Below, in pieces: positions 26,576-34,417 of a DNA stretch of 64,000 bases. Position 1 is the stretch's first letter. Each line of letters starts with the position of its first letter. This DNA is from Roseomonas sp. E05 (GTDB lineage: Bacteria > Pseudomonadota > Alphaproteobacteria > Acetobacterales > Acetobacteraceae), in NCBI RefSeq assembly GCF_030063475.1, contig NZ_JASIRT010000024.1, forward strand, positions 1-64,000. Reading direction: 5' to 3'. The notes beneath the pieces were generated by a model that was not told where the DNA came from, searched no databases, and saw nothing but the letters and a program-made list of their open reading frames with translations. The position numbers and the translations under genes were made by a program.

Positions 26576-27872
26576 GGACACCTCCAGAAACCCCCTCGTC
26601 ATGATGATCGCTGGCTGATTCACTGACGCGCAGCGGTGCGGGGGATGGCGATGGTTCGGCAGCCAGGGTTCTTCGATGTGGAGGAGCGGCTGCGGGAGTT
26701 GTCGGCCAAGGGCGACGACCTGGAGCGGATCGCCGTGCTGGTCGATTTTTCCATGTTCCGCGCCGAGCTGGAACAGGCTGTGCCACGCGCCGACGGCACG
26801 AAGGGCGGGCGGCCTGCCTTCGATCATGTGCTGATGTTCAAGGTCCTGCTGCTGCAGGCGATGCACGGGCTGTCCGACGAGCGCTGCGAGTACCTCATCA
26901 AGGATCGCCTCTCGTTCATGCGCTTTCTCGGCCTAGGGCTAGCCGACCCGGTGCCGGACGCGAACACGATCTGGGCGTTCCGTGAAGCGCTGAAGCGTGC
27001 CGGCGCGGTGGAGCGGCTGTTCGCGCAGTTCGATGCCACGCTGCGCGCCGCTGGCTACCTGGCGATGGGCGGGCAGATCGTGGACGCGACCATCGTCGCC
27101 GCGCCGAAGCAGCGCAACACCGAGGCGGAGCGTGCAGCCCTCAAGGCAGGCGACATCCCTGAAGGCTGGGCGGATAAGCCCGCGAAGCTACGCCAGAAGG
27201 ACCGCGATGCACGTTGGACAGTGAAGTTCTCCAAGGCCAAGCCGCGCGAGGATGGCGCGCCGCAGGTCGATCTCGCAGTGCCGGCATCCGGCTACAAGAA
27301 CCACGTCGCGATCGATCGCCGGCACGGCCTGATCCGCGGCTGGACCGCCAGCCATGCAGCCGCCCATGACGGTGCGCGGCTAGCGGAGGTGGTCGACGCC
27401 GACAACGCCGCTGGCGATCTCTGGGCCGATACCGCCTGTCGCTCAGCGAAGAACGAGGCATGGCTGGCCGAGCATGGCTTAGTCTCGCGCATTCACCGCA
27501 AGAAGCCGCCGGGGCGGCTGATGGCGGCGCGGACGCGGCGGGCCAATGCTCGCAAATCGGCCGTGCGCTCGGCCGTCGAGCACGTCTTTGCACGGCAGAA
27601 GGGGCCGATGGCGCTGGTCGTGCGCACCATCGGCATTGCCAGGGCACGGGTGAAGATCGGCCTCGCCAATCTCGCCTACAACATGAAGCGGCTCGTCTGG
27701 CTCAGCAGCAAGGCCGTGCAGGCGTAGGGCCTTCAGCCGCAGCGCGCACCGCCATCAGCGCCGCGCCGGCCGTCCTCCAGCAGCGTGATCCCGGTCATCC
27801 GGTCGCCTCGCCGGCGACCACGCATCGCTCTACGACCACGCTCGCCGAAACTCGGGGTTTCTGGAGGTGTCC
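26576..27872 (+). mobile_element. Complete IS5-family insertion sequence, 1297 bp
   Basis: The termini are perfect 19-bp inverted repeats, GGACACCTCCAGAAACCCC at 26576-26594 and its complement at 27854-27872. It is flanked by the direct repeat AGCT (26572-26575 and 27873-27876), a 4-bp target duplication. It carries one intact transposase gene. It interrupts a serine recombinase gene whose two halves rejoin exactly when the IS and one AGCT are removed, so the insertion postdates that gene. Confidence 0.95.
26651..27727 (+). CDS. IS5-family transposase
   Basis: 358 aa from ATG 26651 (MVRQPGFFDVEERLRELSAK); ATG 26645 or GTG 26636 are alternatives. The DDE residues are recognisable: QIVDATIVAAPKQRN (first D), GDLWADTACRSAKNEAWLAE (second D) and RSAVEHVFARQKGPMALVVR (E). 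The DUF772-like N-terminal region GGRPAFDHVLMFKVLLLQAM and the C-terminal LANLAYNMKRLVWLSS are typical. The gene is uninterrupted and the ends of the element are intact, so it is probably still mobile. Confidence 0.95.
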   Translation: MVRQPGFFDVEERLRELSAKGDDLERIAVLVDFSMFRAELEQAVPRADGTKGGRPAFDHVLMFKVLLLQAMHGLSDERCEYLIKDRLSFMRFLGLGLADPVPDANTIWAFREALKRAGAVERLFAQFDATLRAAGYLAMGGQIVDATIVAAPKQRNTEAERAALKAGDIPEGWADKPAKLRQKDRDARWTVKFSKAKPREDGAPQVDLAVPASGYKNHVAIDRRHGLIRGWTASHAAAHDGARLAEVVDADNAAGDLWADTACRSAKNEAWLAEHGLVSRIHRKKPPGRLMAARTRRANARKSAVRSAVEHVFARQKGPMALVVRTIGIARARVKIGLANLAYNMKRLVWLSSKAVQA

Positions 27873-28004
27873 AGCTTATCGAGTGGATGGTCCTCCGGAT
27901 CGTCGTCACCGACGGAGAGGTTGAGATCCGTTACGCCATCCCTGCCACGCCAGCCGCCAAAGCCGGCCCGATCTGTTATTTGCGTTCAGAATATCGAGAG
28001 CGGT

Positions 28005-28122
28005 TTTCGTCAGCATAAGCGCCGCCTTGGCGCCGCGCTGACCGCACGCGGCCAACAGGCTCAGCGGCGCGAACTCGTCCTGGGTGTCCTCACACACAAT
28101 CTCATGATTCTCAGATCGCCGA
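28005..28122 (+). pseudogene. DDE transposase fragment, 3' piece
   Basis: Reads IESGFRQHKRRLGAALTARG then QQAQRRELVLGVLTHNLMIL, the C-terminal part (catalytic Glu region onward) of the same transposase whose earlier part is at 25212-25334. The shared word ATCGAG at both joins could be a short direct repeat from insertion of the recombinase-bearing element. It overlaps the end of the split recombinase reading frame by a few codons. Confidence 0.65.
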
Positions 28123-28164
28123 CCGAGAAGGTTTCAACGGAGCACCTGGGCCGCTTATTGCGCA

Positions 28165-28395
28165 TCACTGCGGCCTCGTCGCAGCGGCATGTAGCCTCGC
28201 GGACCGAACCACGTTGGTGAGCAGGATGGTGGCGCAGCCCAGGAAAAGCGCCGTGCCCCAGGCCAGGGAGAGCGAGGGTGCGAGCGTCGCGGCCACACCG
28301 ATGGCAGCGCACCAGACGGCCAGCGCAAGGGCCAGCGCGCCGTCGTCCACGAACAGGTGGACGATCTCGGCAAAGGTGGCGTGGAGGATACCCAT
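28165..28395 (-). CDS. Small membrane protein
   Basis: 76 aa from ATG 28395, which shares a base with the stop of the COG4280-like gene (TGATG). Two hydrophobic helices are visible: ALALALAVWCAAIGVAATLA and LAWGTALFLGCATILLTNVV. Function unknown. Translational coupling suggests it works with the larger membrane protein upstream. Confidence 0.6.
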   Translation of the reverse strand: MGILHATFAEIVHLFVDDGALALALAVWCAAIGVAATLAPSLSLAWGTALFLGCATILLTNVVRSARLHAAATRPQ

Positions 28396-29144
28396 CAGCG
28401 CACCTCCACCGGGACCGGTCGCGCCGCGAGCCGGACGCTCAGCAGGGCAAAGGCCAGCAGGCCACCGGCGATGACCGGCAGCGCGAGATCCTGGCCCGGC
28501 CACGCGATGCCCAGGCCCTCGCCGCTCCAGTAGATCCCGAAAGCGGAGATGACGACGCCGACGGCGAACTTCAGCGTGTTCTCCGGCACCCGTGCCAGCG
28601 GCCGGTGAACGGCGACGGCCATGGCCACGACGAGCAGGGCGGCGGCGAGCGCACCGGCGGCCGCGACGGGAAGCAGACCCCGGCCCCCCGCAGAGACGGC
28701 GAGCACGATGAACACCACCTCGACCCCTTCGAGCAGCACCGCCTTGAAGGCGGTCACTGTCGCGAGGGGATCAACGCCGTGACGCTCGGAGACGCGCGCC
28801 AGCCGCAGGTTGGCGGTCTCGCTGCGGAACACCGCCTCCTCGTCGTGGAGCGGAATGATCCCGGCGGCCCGCAGGATCGCCTTGCGCAGCCAGCGCATGC
28901 CGAATAGCAACAGCAGCAGGCCCACCACCGTCTGGAGCAGGTGCTCCGGTGCCCGCGCCAGGGCCGGGCCGAGCGCGACGACGAGGGCGGCGAGTACCAC
29001 GAGGCCCAGGGCGGTCCCGGCAAGCCCGGAGCGCCAGCCGCGCACGGTGCCCACGGCCAGCACGATGGTGGCGGCTTCGACGCACTCCACGAGCGAGGCA
29101 AGGAAGGCCGCCCCAAGGGTTGGCCCCGCTTCAAGCCAGGTCAT
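28395..29144 (-). CDS. COG4280-type integral membrane protein
   Basis: 249 aa from ATG 29144. About seven hydrophobic segments, and an internally duplicated pattern: GAAFLASLVECVEAATIVLA near the start and VTAFKAVLLEGVEVVFIVLA in the middle, each with an acidic residue in a membrane helix (V-E-C-V-E and E-G-V-E). This resembles the E-x-x-E repeats of FTR1-like permeases and uncharacterised COG4280 proteins; metal transport is a guess. The start overlaps the 3' end of the DUF1127-like gene, and the small membrane protein gene follows with a one-base overlap. Confidence 0.7.
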   Translation of the reverse strand: MTWLEAGPTLGAAFLASLVECVEAATIVLAVGTVRGWRSGLAGTALGLVVLAALVVALGPALARAPEHLLQTVVGLLLLLFGMRWLRKAILRAAGIIPLHDEEAVFRSETANLRLARVSERHGVDPLATVTAFKAVLLEGVEVVFIVLAVSAGGRGLLPVAAAGALAAALLVVAMAVAVHRPLARVPENTLKFAVGVVISAFGIYWSGEGLGIAWPGQDLALPVIAGGLLAFALLSVRLAARPVPVEVR

Positions 29145-29430
29145 GACGGTTGCTCCGGATTCTGGGGATGGAGAGGCGTTGGAAGGTGGGTGCGGCGAAG
29201 GGCAGGCCCCGGGTGACGGCCTCGCGGTCAAGGCCCACATCGCGCAGGAGCCGCTCATCGAGCCAGGCAAGGTGCCGCCGGTCAGCCGCGAACCGGACGG
29301 CCCGCGCCATGGCGTCCTCGAGAGGCTGTCTCGGGGGAGGCCGCCAGGGACGACGGGCAATGGAATGCTGCGGCCCAAGGCCGAGCCATGCCCGCCACTC
29401 CGCCCATGCGCCGCGCGGCCTAGCCCACAT
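29131..29430 (-). CDS. DUF1127-like small protein
   Basis: 99 aa. The C-terminal half contains RRHLAWLDERLLRDVGLDRE, the arginine-rich helix of DUF1127 (YjiS-like) proteins, some of which bind RNA in alphaproteobacteria. Its ATG at 29430 overlaps the stop of the RpiR gene by 11 bases, and its end overlaps the COG4280-like start. It probably belongs to one transcript with both (inference). Confidence 0.65.
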   Translation of the reverse strand: MWARPRGAWAEWRAWLGLGPQHSIARRPWRPPPRQPLEDAMARAVRFAADRRHLAWLDERLLRDVGLDREAVTRGLPFAAPTFQRLSIPRIRSNRHDLA

Positions 29431-30352
29431 CGTGGCGGCTCCCGGCGACGGCGGCGCGCAGGTCGTTCAGCCGCTCGAGCGTGGCGACCGCCCGATCGCC
29501 CTGGGCGGCCGCCAGGCCCAGGGCGATGGCCTCCAGCGCGACCAGGGTGGCGCCGTGCAGCGCCACCTGCCGCGCCCGTCCCCGCCGTGCCGGGACGACG
29601 ACCTCCGCGTGGCGCGCCAGGCCACGCTCGAGGCTGTCGGTGACGAGGACCAGCGGCAGGTTCAGCCGCCGGGCCTCGCCGAAGACGGTGACGACCTCGC
29701 GGTAGGACCGTCCATAGGCCAGCACCAGCAGCGCATCACCCGGGGCGAGGTCGAGCAACTGGTCGGCCAGGGCAATGCCAGTCGCGTCCAGCGCGCGGGC
29801 CGTCCGCCCGGCGCGGCGGAGCAGCAGGGCGAGGTAGCCCGCCAGCGCGGCCGAGGGGCCGATGCCGAAGATCAGGATTCGCCGGGCAGGGTGCAGGGTT
29901 TCGACCGCAGCCCTCAGCGTGGCGCGGGCCTCCGGGGCGGCGAGCGCCTCGACCGCCTCACGTTGGACCTCGACGGCCAGGTCGACGGCCCGCCCGGCCT
30001 CGGCGCCGACGTCGGCGAGCGTCGCGCGCATTGCCTCGGCGGGCGAGCCCGGCGGAGGCGCGGCGCCCAGGCTCCCCGCCAGGGCGCGCCGGAGCTCGCC
30101 GAGCCCCTCGAAGCCGAGCGCCTGCACCGTCCGCACCACCGTCGCGTCCGAGGTTCCTGCCCTGGCGGCGAGCTCGGCCGCGGAGCTCGCCAAGGCCAGG
30201 GCGGGATCCTCCGCGATCAGGCGGGCGATGCGCCGCCCCGCGGGCGGCAGACCGGCCGCCGCCTGCCGGAGCCGCTCGGCCAGCGGGTGCCCCTCCACGC
30301 CGTTCTTGATTTCGCCTCTGGCTGCCAAGGCGGGCCTCCTGTTCCGCAGCAA
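29420..30352 (-). CDS. MurR/RpiR-family transcriptional regulator
   Basis: 310 aa. An N-terminal helix-turn-helix of RpiR type (LPPAGRRIARLIAEDPALAL, ELAARAGTSDATVVRTVQAL, GFEGLGELRRALAGSL) is joined to a SIS domain (about 150-290: ARRILIFGIGPSAALAGYLA, LLVLAYGRSYREVVTVFGEA). SIS domains sense phosphosugars. It heads the minus-strand operon with DUF1127-like and membrane genes and is divergent from the fluoride-riboswitch/CLC unit. The ligand is unknown. Confidence 0.88.
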   Translation of the reverse strand: MLRNRRPALAARGEIKNGVEGHPLAERLRQAAAGLPPAGRRIARLIAEDPALALASSAAELAARAGTSDATVVRTVQALGFEGLGELRRALAGSLGAAPPPGSPAEAMRATLADVGAEAGRAVDLAVEVQREAVEALAAPEARATLRAAVETLHPARRILIFGIGPSAALAGYLALLLRRAGRTARALDATGIALADQLLDLAPGDALLVLAYGRSYREVVTVFGEARRLNLPLVLVTDSLERGLARHAEVVVPARRGRARQVALHGATLVALEAIALGLAAAQGDRAVATLERLNDLRAAVAGSRHDVG

Positions 30353-30554
30353 ATGCTACTCACAAAGATACTCCGTAGTAAACACTTCATCGCATCCGCA
30401 TCCTTGGGCAGGGCACCGTCCTCTCTCGAGACGCTCCCGACCACGCTGGCCACCAGCCCCGAGCCCGAGACACCGAGCCGGTGGAGCGCTGCCCTGCGCC
30501 GCGTCGCTCGTTTCGCGCCGTTGACAGATCGACAGGGCCGTGGCTATGGGGCAA

Positions 30555-30656
30555 CCGGCAATGGACTCTGCCTGACCGGCCACGGTCGAACCGTCTCCCC
30601 CCGGGAGGCTGATGATTCCTACTTCACACCACTTGTGAGGGGGAATCCGTCCAGTT
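30555..30656 (+). ncRNA. Fluoride riboswitch (crcB motif) upstream of the CLC-type antiporter
   Basis: The conserved core GGCTGATGATTCCTAC stands at 30607-30622, preceded by CGAACCGTCTCCC pairing with GGGAG and by the 5' part GGCAATGGACTCTGCC at 30557-30572. An extra hairpin (ACCGGCCACGGT) sits between the parts. GGGAATCCGTCC after the core can pair with GATTCC and may form the expression platform. Alternative hairpins at 30688-30710 could act further downstream. Fluoride binding stabilises such aptamers and turns on fluoride exporters, which is exactly the gene that follows. The pseudoknot pairing has one mismatch, so the 5' half is less canonical. Confidence 0.8.
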
Positions 30657-30731
30657 GCCGTTCCAAGCTCCATCCCACTTCGCTGCCGCGGGGGCGCCTC
30701 GCCCGCGAGGTCTCATCCTCGGATTCCCTCC

Positions 30732-32600
30732 ATGACACCCAGCGCCTTCCTGGGCGAACGGCTGCGCCATCTTGGCCTGGCCGCGAAATGGCTCGCCATC
30801 ATCCTGCCGGTGGCCGCCGCTGTCGGTACCCTCTGCGCCGCCTTCCTCTGGGCGCTCGACCGGGTCACGGAGAGCCGCTTCGACAACCCGGCCCTCCTGT
30901 TCGCGCTGCCGCTGGCCGGGGTCGCCGTGGGCCTCGTCTACCATTGGGTCGGACGGCCCGCGGAAGGCGGCAACAACCTGATTGTCGAGCAGATCCACCA
31001 GCCTGGCGGCGGGGTGCCGCTGCGCATGGCGCCCCTGATCCTGATCTCCACGGTCGTCAGCCACCTCTTCGGCGCCTCCGTCGGCCGTGAGGGCACGGCC
31101 GTTCAGGTGGGCGGCAGCATCGCGGGTGGCGTGGCCCGGGCGCTCTCCCTGAAGCCCCATGAGGTCCGCGTCCTGCTGATGGTGGGCATCGCCGCGGGCT
31201 TCGGCGCCGTCTTCGGCACGCCCATCGCGGGCGCGGTCTTCGCCCTCGAGGTGCTGACCGTCGGGCGCGTCGAGTACACCGCACTCGTTCCGGCAGTGCT
31301 GGCGGCCATCGTGGCCGACTATACCTGCCGTGCCTGGGGCGTGACGCACGTCGCGTATCACCTCGGCTTCGCAGGCCACGTGGAAGCGGGCGGCGCGGCC
31401 TTTCACATCGACCTCCCCCTGCTGGCCAAGGTGGCCGTCGCGGGCGTCGCCTTCGGCCTGTGCAGCCTGCTCTTCTCCGAACTGGCGCACCGCGTCGGCG
31501 GTCTGGCCAAGCGGCTTTGCCCGGTCGCCTGGCTGCGGCCCGCGATCGGCGGGGTGCTGATCATCGCCCTGGTCTACGCGACCGGCAGCCGCGACTACCT
31601 CGGCCTTGGGGTCATTTCGCCCACGCCCGGCGGAGCCTCGATCGTGAACTTCTTCGGTCCGGCGCATTACGACTGGGCCTGGGCGTGGAAGATCGTCTTC
31701 ACCGTCGTGGCGCTGGCGACGGGGTTCAAAGGGGGCGAGGTAACGCCGCTCTTCTTCATCGGGGCGGCGCTCGGCAACGCCTTGTCGGGCCCCTTGGGCG
31801 CGCCGGTGGACCTGATGGCGGGCCTCGGCTTCGTCGCCCTGTTCTCCGGGGCGGCCAACACGCCGCTGGCCTGCACCCTGATGGGGATCGAGCTCTTCGG
31901 CGCCGCGAACACCGCCTACATCGCCACGGCCTGCTTCGTCGCCTATCTCTGCTCCGGCCACTCCGGCATCTACCTATCGCAGCGCATCGGCGTCCCGAAG
32001 ACACGCATCCCGCGCCTGCCGCCGGAGGCCTCCCTCCGACACGCCCGCGACCTCCACCCCGTGCTCTGGAAGCGACGGAGCGCGCCTCCCGGTGTCGCGG
32101 CCGACGGCACGACGCTCACGCCCACCTTCCGCAAGACAGCCCAGGACAATACCAGAATGCACACAGCGCACGGCCTGACCTCCAAAGAGATCGGGATGGT
32201 CCGGATCTACCTGAAGCCCCGCGAGAAGTTCCGGCAGCACGCCGGGATCAAGGGCGCGCTGTCGTCCAGGCCGCTGTTCCGGGAACTGGTGCTGCGAGCG
32301 AAGCAGGCGGGCCTGGTGAACGCCACGGCGCACCACACCCAGTTCGGCTTCAGCAACCACGGCGCGGTGCAGGAACCCATGGCCGAATTCGGCAACCCCG
32401 AGCTCACGATGTGCGTGGAGATGATCGGCCCGCGCGACACGCTGGAGCGGTTCTGCCGCGACCACGGCGCCCTGTTGGAGAGCAAGGTCATCGTCTACAA
32501 GCACCTCGAGCACTGGCACGTCAGCAGAGGGGACGGCGGAACGGTCCGGCTGGAGGAGGAGGTCGTCATGAACCCCAGCGAGCTCCTTGAACCCAGCTAG
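30732..32600 (+). CDS. CLC-type fluoride antiporter fused to DUF190
   Basis: 622 aa. Residues 1-440 form a CLC channel/antiporter: GREGTAVQ at 118-125 with the gating glutamate E120, FGAVFGTPIAGAVFALEVLT, FKGGEVTPLFFIGAALGNAL and GLGFVALFSGAANTPLACTL. From about residue 476 (MHTAHGLTSKEIGMVRIYLK) to the end is a DUF190 domain (FRELVLRAKQAGLVNATAHH, ELTMCVEMIGPRDTLERFCR). CLC-F proteins expel fluoride in exchange for protons, and DUF190 genes often sit beside the other fluoride exporter, CrcB. A fluoride riboswitch precedes the gene, supporting the role. The fusion is read as one uninterrupted frame. Confidence 0.9.
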   Translation: MTPSAFLGERLRHLGLAAKWLAIILPVAAAVGTLCAAFLWALDRVTESRFDNPALLFALPLAGVAVGLVYHWVGRPAEGGNNLIVEQIHQPGGGVPLRMAPLILISTVVSHLFGASVGREGTAVQVGGSIAGGVARALSLKPHEVRVLLMVGIAAGFGAVFGTPIAGAVFALEVLTVGRVEYTALVPAVLAAIVADYTCRAWGVTHVAYHLGFAGHVEAGGAAFHIDLPLLAKVAVAGVAFGLCSLLFSELAHRVGGLAKRLCPVAWLRPAIGGVLIIALVYATGSRDYLGLGVISPTPGGASIVNFFGPAHYDWAWAWKIVFTVVALATGFKGGEVTPLFFIGAALGNALSGPLGAPVDLMAGLGFVALFSGAANTPLACTLMGIELFGAANTAYIATACFVAYLCSGHSGIYLSQRIGVPKTRIPRLPPEASLRHARDLHPVLWKRRSAPPGVAADGTTLTPTFRKTAQDNTRMHTAHGLTSKEIGMVRIYLKPREKFRQHAGIKGALSSRPLFRELVLRAKQAGLVNATAHHTQFGFSNHGAVQEPMAEFGNPELTMCVEMIGPRDTLERFCRDHGALLESKVIVYKHLEHWHVSRGDGGTVRLEEEVVMNPSELLEPS

Positions 32601-32702
32601 CCCCGGCGTGCGAGGAGGATGCGGCGGAGATTCCGACCCTCTCACCTTCCGGTGATCCGCGTTGGGATTGCCGCCGCTTCAACGCCAACCTAGCTCTGCA
32701 CG

Positions 32703-32785
32703 GATGGGGGTGGAGTTCCCCGAAACTGCCCGCGAGGGCTGATGACTCCTACCGCACGAGTTCGTGGTGGGAGTCCGTCCGGATG
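32703..32785 (+). ncRNA. Second fluoride riboswitch (crcB motif)
   Basis: Close to consensus: GGGGGTGGAGTTCCCC (32706-32721) then GAAACTGCCC, loop GCGA, GGGCTGATGACTCCTACCG. GGAGT in the first part can pair with ACTCC as the pseudoknot, while GGGAGTCCGTCC downstream (from 32769) competes for ACTCC. An intrinsic terminator follows at 32792, as expected for transcriptional control. It lies 100 bp after the CLC gene and before a truncated MFS gene. Confidence 0.9.
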
Positions 32786-32791
32786 CCGACG

Positions 32792-32814
32792 GCCCGCCGC
32801 AAGGCGGGCTTTTT
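32792..32814 (+). terminator. Rho-independent terminator of the second riboswitch
   Basis: GCCCGCC, loop GCAA, GGCGGGC, then TTTTT: a perfect 7-bp GC stem and T-run right after the aptamer. Fluoride binding would favour read-through if the platform works as in known examples. Confidence 0.85.
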
Positions 32815-32897
32815 CATGCCCGCGTCTCACGCCCAGGAGGCGAGGAGGACGGGATGCGTACGGAATGGGCGGCTCCGGTGCCGCTCGGGGCTCGCCG

Positions 32898-33110
32898 ATG
32901 AGCCCGGTGACCTATCTCTGGATCGCCCTGCGCGGCACTGCCTATGGGCTGTTCAACCTGGTCAGCGGCGTCGCGCTCCTGCTGGCCAGCGCCCTGGCGG
33001 GTCTGCTCTGGGACCGCTTCGGCCCGGCGGTGACCTTCTGGACGGGCGCGGCGTTCACCGCCCTGGCGCTCATCGGTTGGCGGCACGCCAGGCGCGGGAG
33101 ACGATGCCCA
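32898..33110 (+). pseudogene. MFS transporter, C-terminal fragment
   Basis: Only the last two helices of an MFS transporter are present: ALRGTAYGLFNLVSGVALLL and ASALAGLLWDRFGPAVTFWT, GAAFTALALIGWRHARRG. The first ten helices are absent, so this is a deletion remnant. It follows the second fluoride riboswitch and terminator, so the riboswitch may once have controlled an intact transporter of this type, or the gene was joined to it by rearrangement. The stretch 33110-33343 holds nothing else recognised. Confidence 0.7.
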
Positions 33111-33343
33111 ATGCCTGACAAGGATTCCGCGTGGCCTGGTCACGCCCTCCCAGCCCGCTGCGGCGCCCTGGAAGATCCAGCGGGAGAGCGCCTCCTTGCG
33201 GTCCCCTCGCCTGTTTTCCTTCCCCGCCCGGTCTTCCAAGGACACCACCGCCGTGGTGCAGCCGAGCACCCGGCAGGTCGGTCGCGCTCCCCCTCCGGCG
33301 AGACTGCCGCCCCTGCCCGGCGGCCTCGAACCGGCTTTTCGCT

Positions 33344-34417
33344 CTAAGATTTTCTTTCGCCGGTCGGAAGCAGGGGATGCGCCTGCCCGCTCACCGCGAG
33401 CCGGACAAGGCTGCCGACCGGCGGCGCCGTGAGACAGGAGCAGCGCAACTCAAGCCGCGGCGCGTGACCGTTCTCGTCCGCTTCCTGCAACCGCACGGTC
33501 ACGCCGCAGGAGGCGCCGCCGAACTCCACTGTTTCAACGCGCGCCCGCACCTCGGGCGCCTGCGTCCCGGCGGGCAACAGGGCGATCTGCTCCGGACGCA
33601 GCATGATCTCCGCGCGCCCGCGTGGATCGGAGCGGGTCAGCGGCACCCGGCCCAGCGCGCATTCGGCCCAGCTCCCCGAAAGCCGCGCCGGCAGGATCAC
33701 CGCCTCGCCGAAGAAGGTGGCGACCGTGGCGTCCCGCGGTTGCAGGTAAAGGTCGCGTGGCTTGCCCGCCTGGAGCAGCCTGCCCTCGCGCAGCAGCACC
33801 ACCTGGTCGGCGAAGGACAGCGCCTCCGCCTGGTCGTGGGTCACCAGGATGGTGGTGACGCCTTCCGCCGCGAGTAGGTCGCCGACCGCCTTGCGGGTGC
33901 TGGCGCGCAATCCGGTATCCAGGGCCGAGAAGGGCTCGTCGAGCAGCATCAGGCGTGGCTTGCGTGCCAGGGCCCGGGCCAGCGCGACCCGCTGCTGCTG
34001 GCCTCCGGAGAGCTGGTCCGGCCGCCGCAGCAGCATGGACGGGTCCAGCTCCACCATCGCCAGCAGCGCGGCGATCCGCGCCTCACGGCCAGGGGTGGCT
34101 CGGGGCAGGCCGAAGCCGATGTTGTCGGCCACGTTGAGATGGGGGAACAGGACGCCTTCCTGCGCCACCAGCCCGATGCCGCGCAGATGGGCCGGAACCG
34201 TGCGCGGCCCCTCGGCCAGCAGGTCGCCGCCCAGAGTGATGCGGCCGCTGTCGGGCGCCTCGAAGCCGCCGATGATCCGCAGCAGCGTTGACTTGCCGCT
34301 GCCGGACGGGCCCAGGATGGCCGTGCGGCTGCCTTCCGGCACGGCGAGATCGACCGCGTCGAGCGCGGTGACCCGGCCGAAGCGCCGGCTGACCGCCTGG
34401 AGGCGCAGAAAACTCAT
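33344..34417 (-). CDS. fbpC: ABC transporter ATP-binding protein, FbpC/PotA-like
   Basis: 357 aa from ATG 34417, overlapping the permease stop by four bases (ATGA). Walker [10 protein letters not shown], the Q-loop in [16 protein letters not shown], signature LSGGQQQR, Walker [14 protein letters not shown] and switch histidine in [13 protein letters not shown] are all intact. A C-terminal TOBE-like part ([14 protein letters not shown]) follows. Together with the permease and the binding protein it forms a ferric-iron-type importer. A polyamine or sulfate-type substrate is an alternative, but the binding protein and Fur-like site favour iron. Confidence 0.9.
   Translation of the reverse strand: MSFLRLQAVSRRFGRVTALDAVDLAVPEGSRTAILGPSGSGKSTLLRIIGGFEAPDSGRITLGGDLLAEGPRTVPAHLRGIGLVAQEGVLFPHLNVADNIGFGLPRATPGREARIAALLAMVELDPSMLLRRPDQLSGGQQQRVALARALARKPRLMLLDEPFSALDTGLRASTRKAVGDLLAAEGVTTILVTHDQAEALSFADQVVLLREGRLLQAGKPRDLYLQPRDATVATFFGEAVILPARLSGSWAECALGRVPLTRSDPRGRAEIMLRPEQIALLPAGTQAPEVRARVETVEFGGASCGVTVRLQEADENGHAPRLELRCSCLTAPPVGSLVRLAVSGQAHPLLPTGERKS

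Larger units (their letters stand above)
25624..28018 (+). pseudogene. Large serine recombinase, frameshifted and split by IS5
   Basis: The catalytic domain starts MRVALYARVSTQRQAQADGV (nucleophile in RVST) and continues through TPDRLARHYDHQVLLLEELA and YERSLITERMRRGRLRKLQA. The frame shifts near 26195 before YADEGRSLFGLAKRLRHDGV and LRQILTNPVYTGQVYAGRSQ. A further deletion or frameshift lies near 26405 before EALAAQGRQLEAQVDHQAEI. At 26575 the gene is cut by a complete IS5 copy; it resumes at 27873 with QLIEWMVLRIVVTDGEVEIR, ending CYLRSEY. Removing the IS restores the reading ...EQKRQLIEWMV.... Decay therefore involves at least three independent lesions. Confidence 0.88.
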
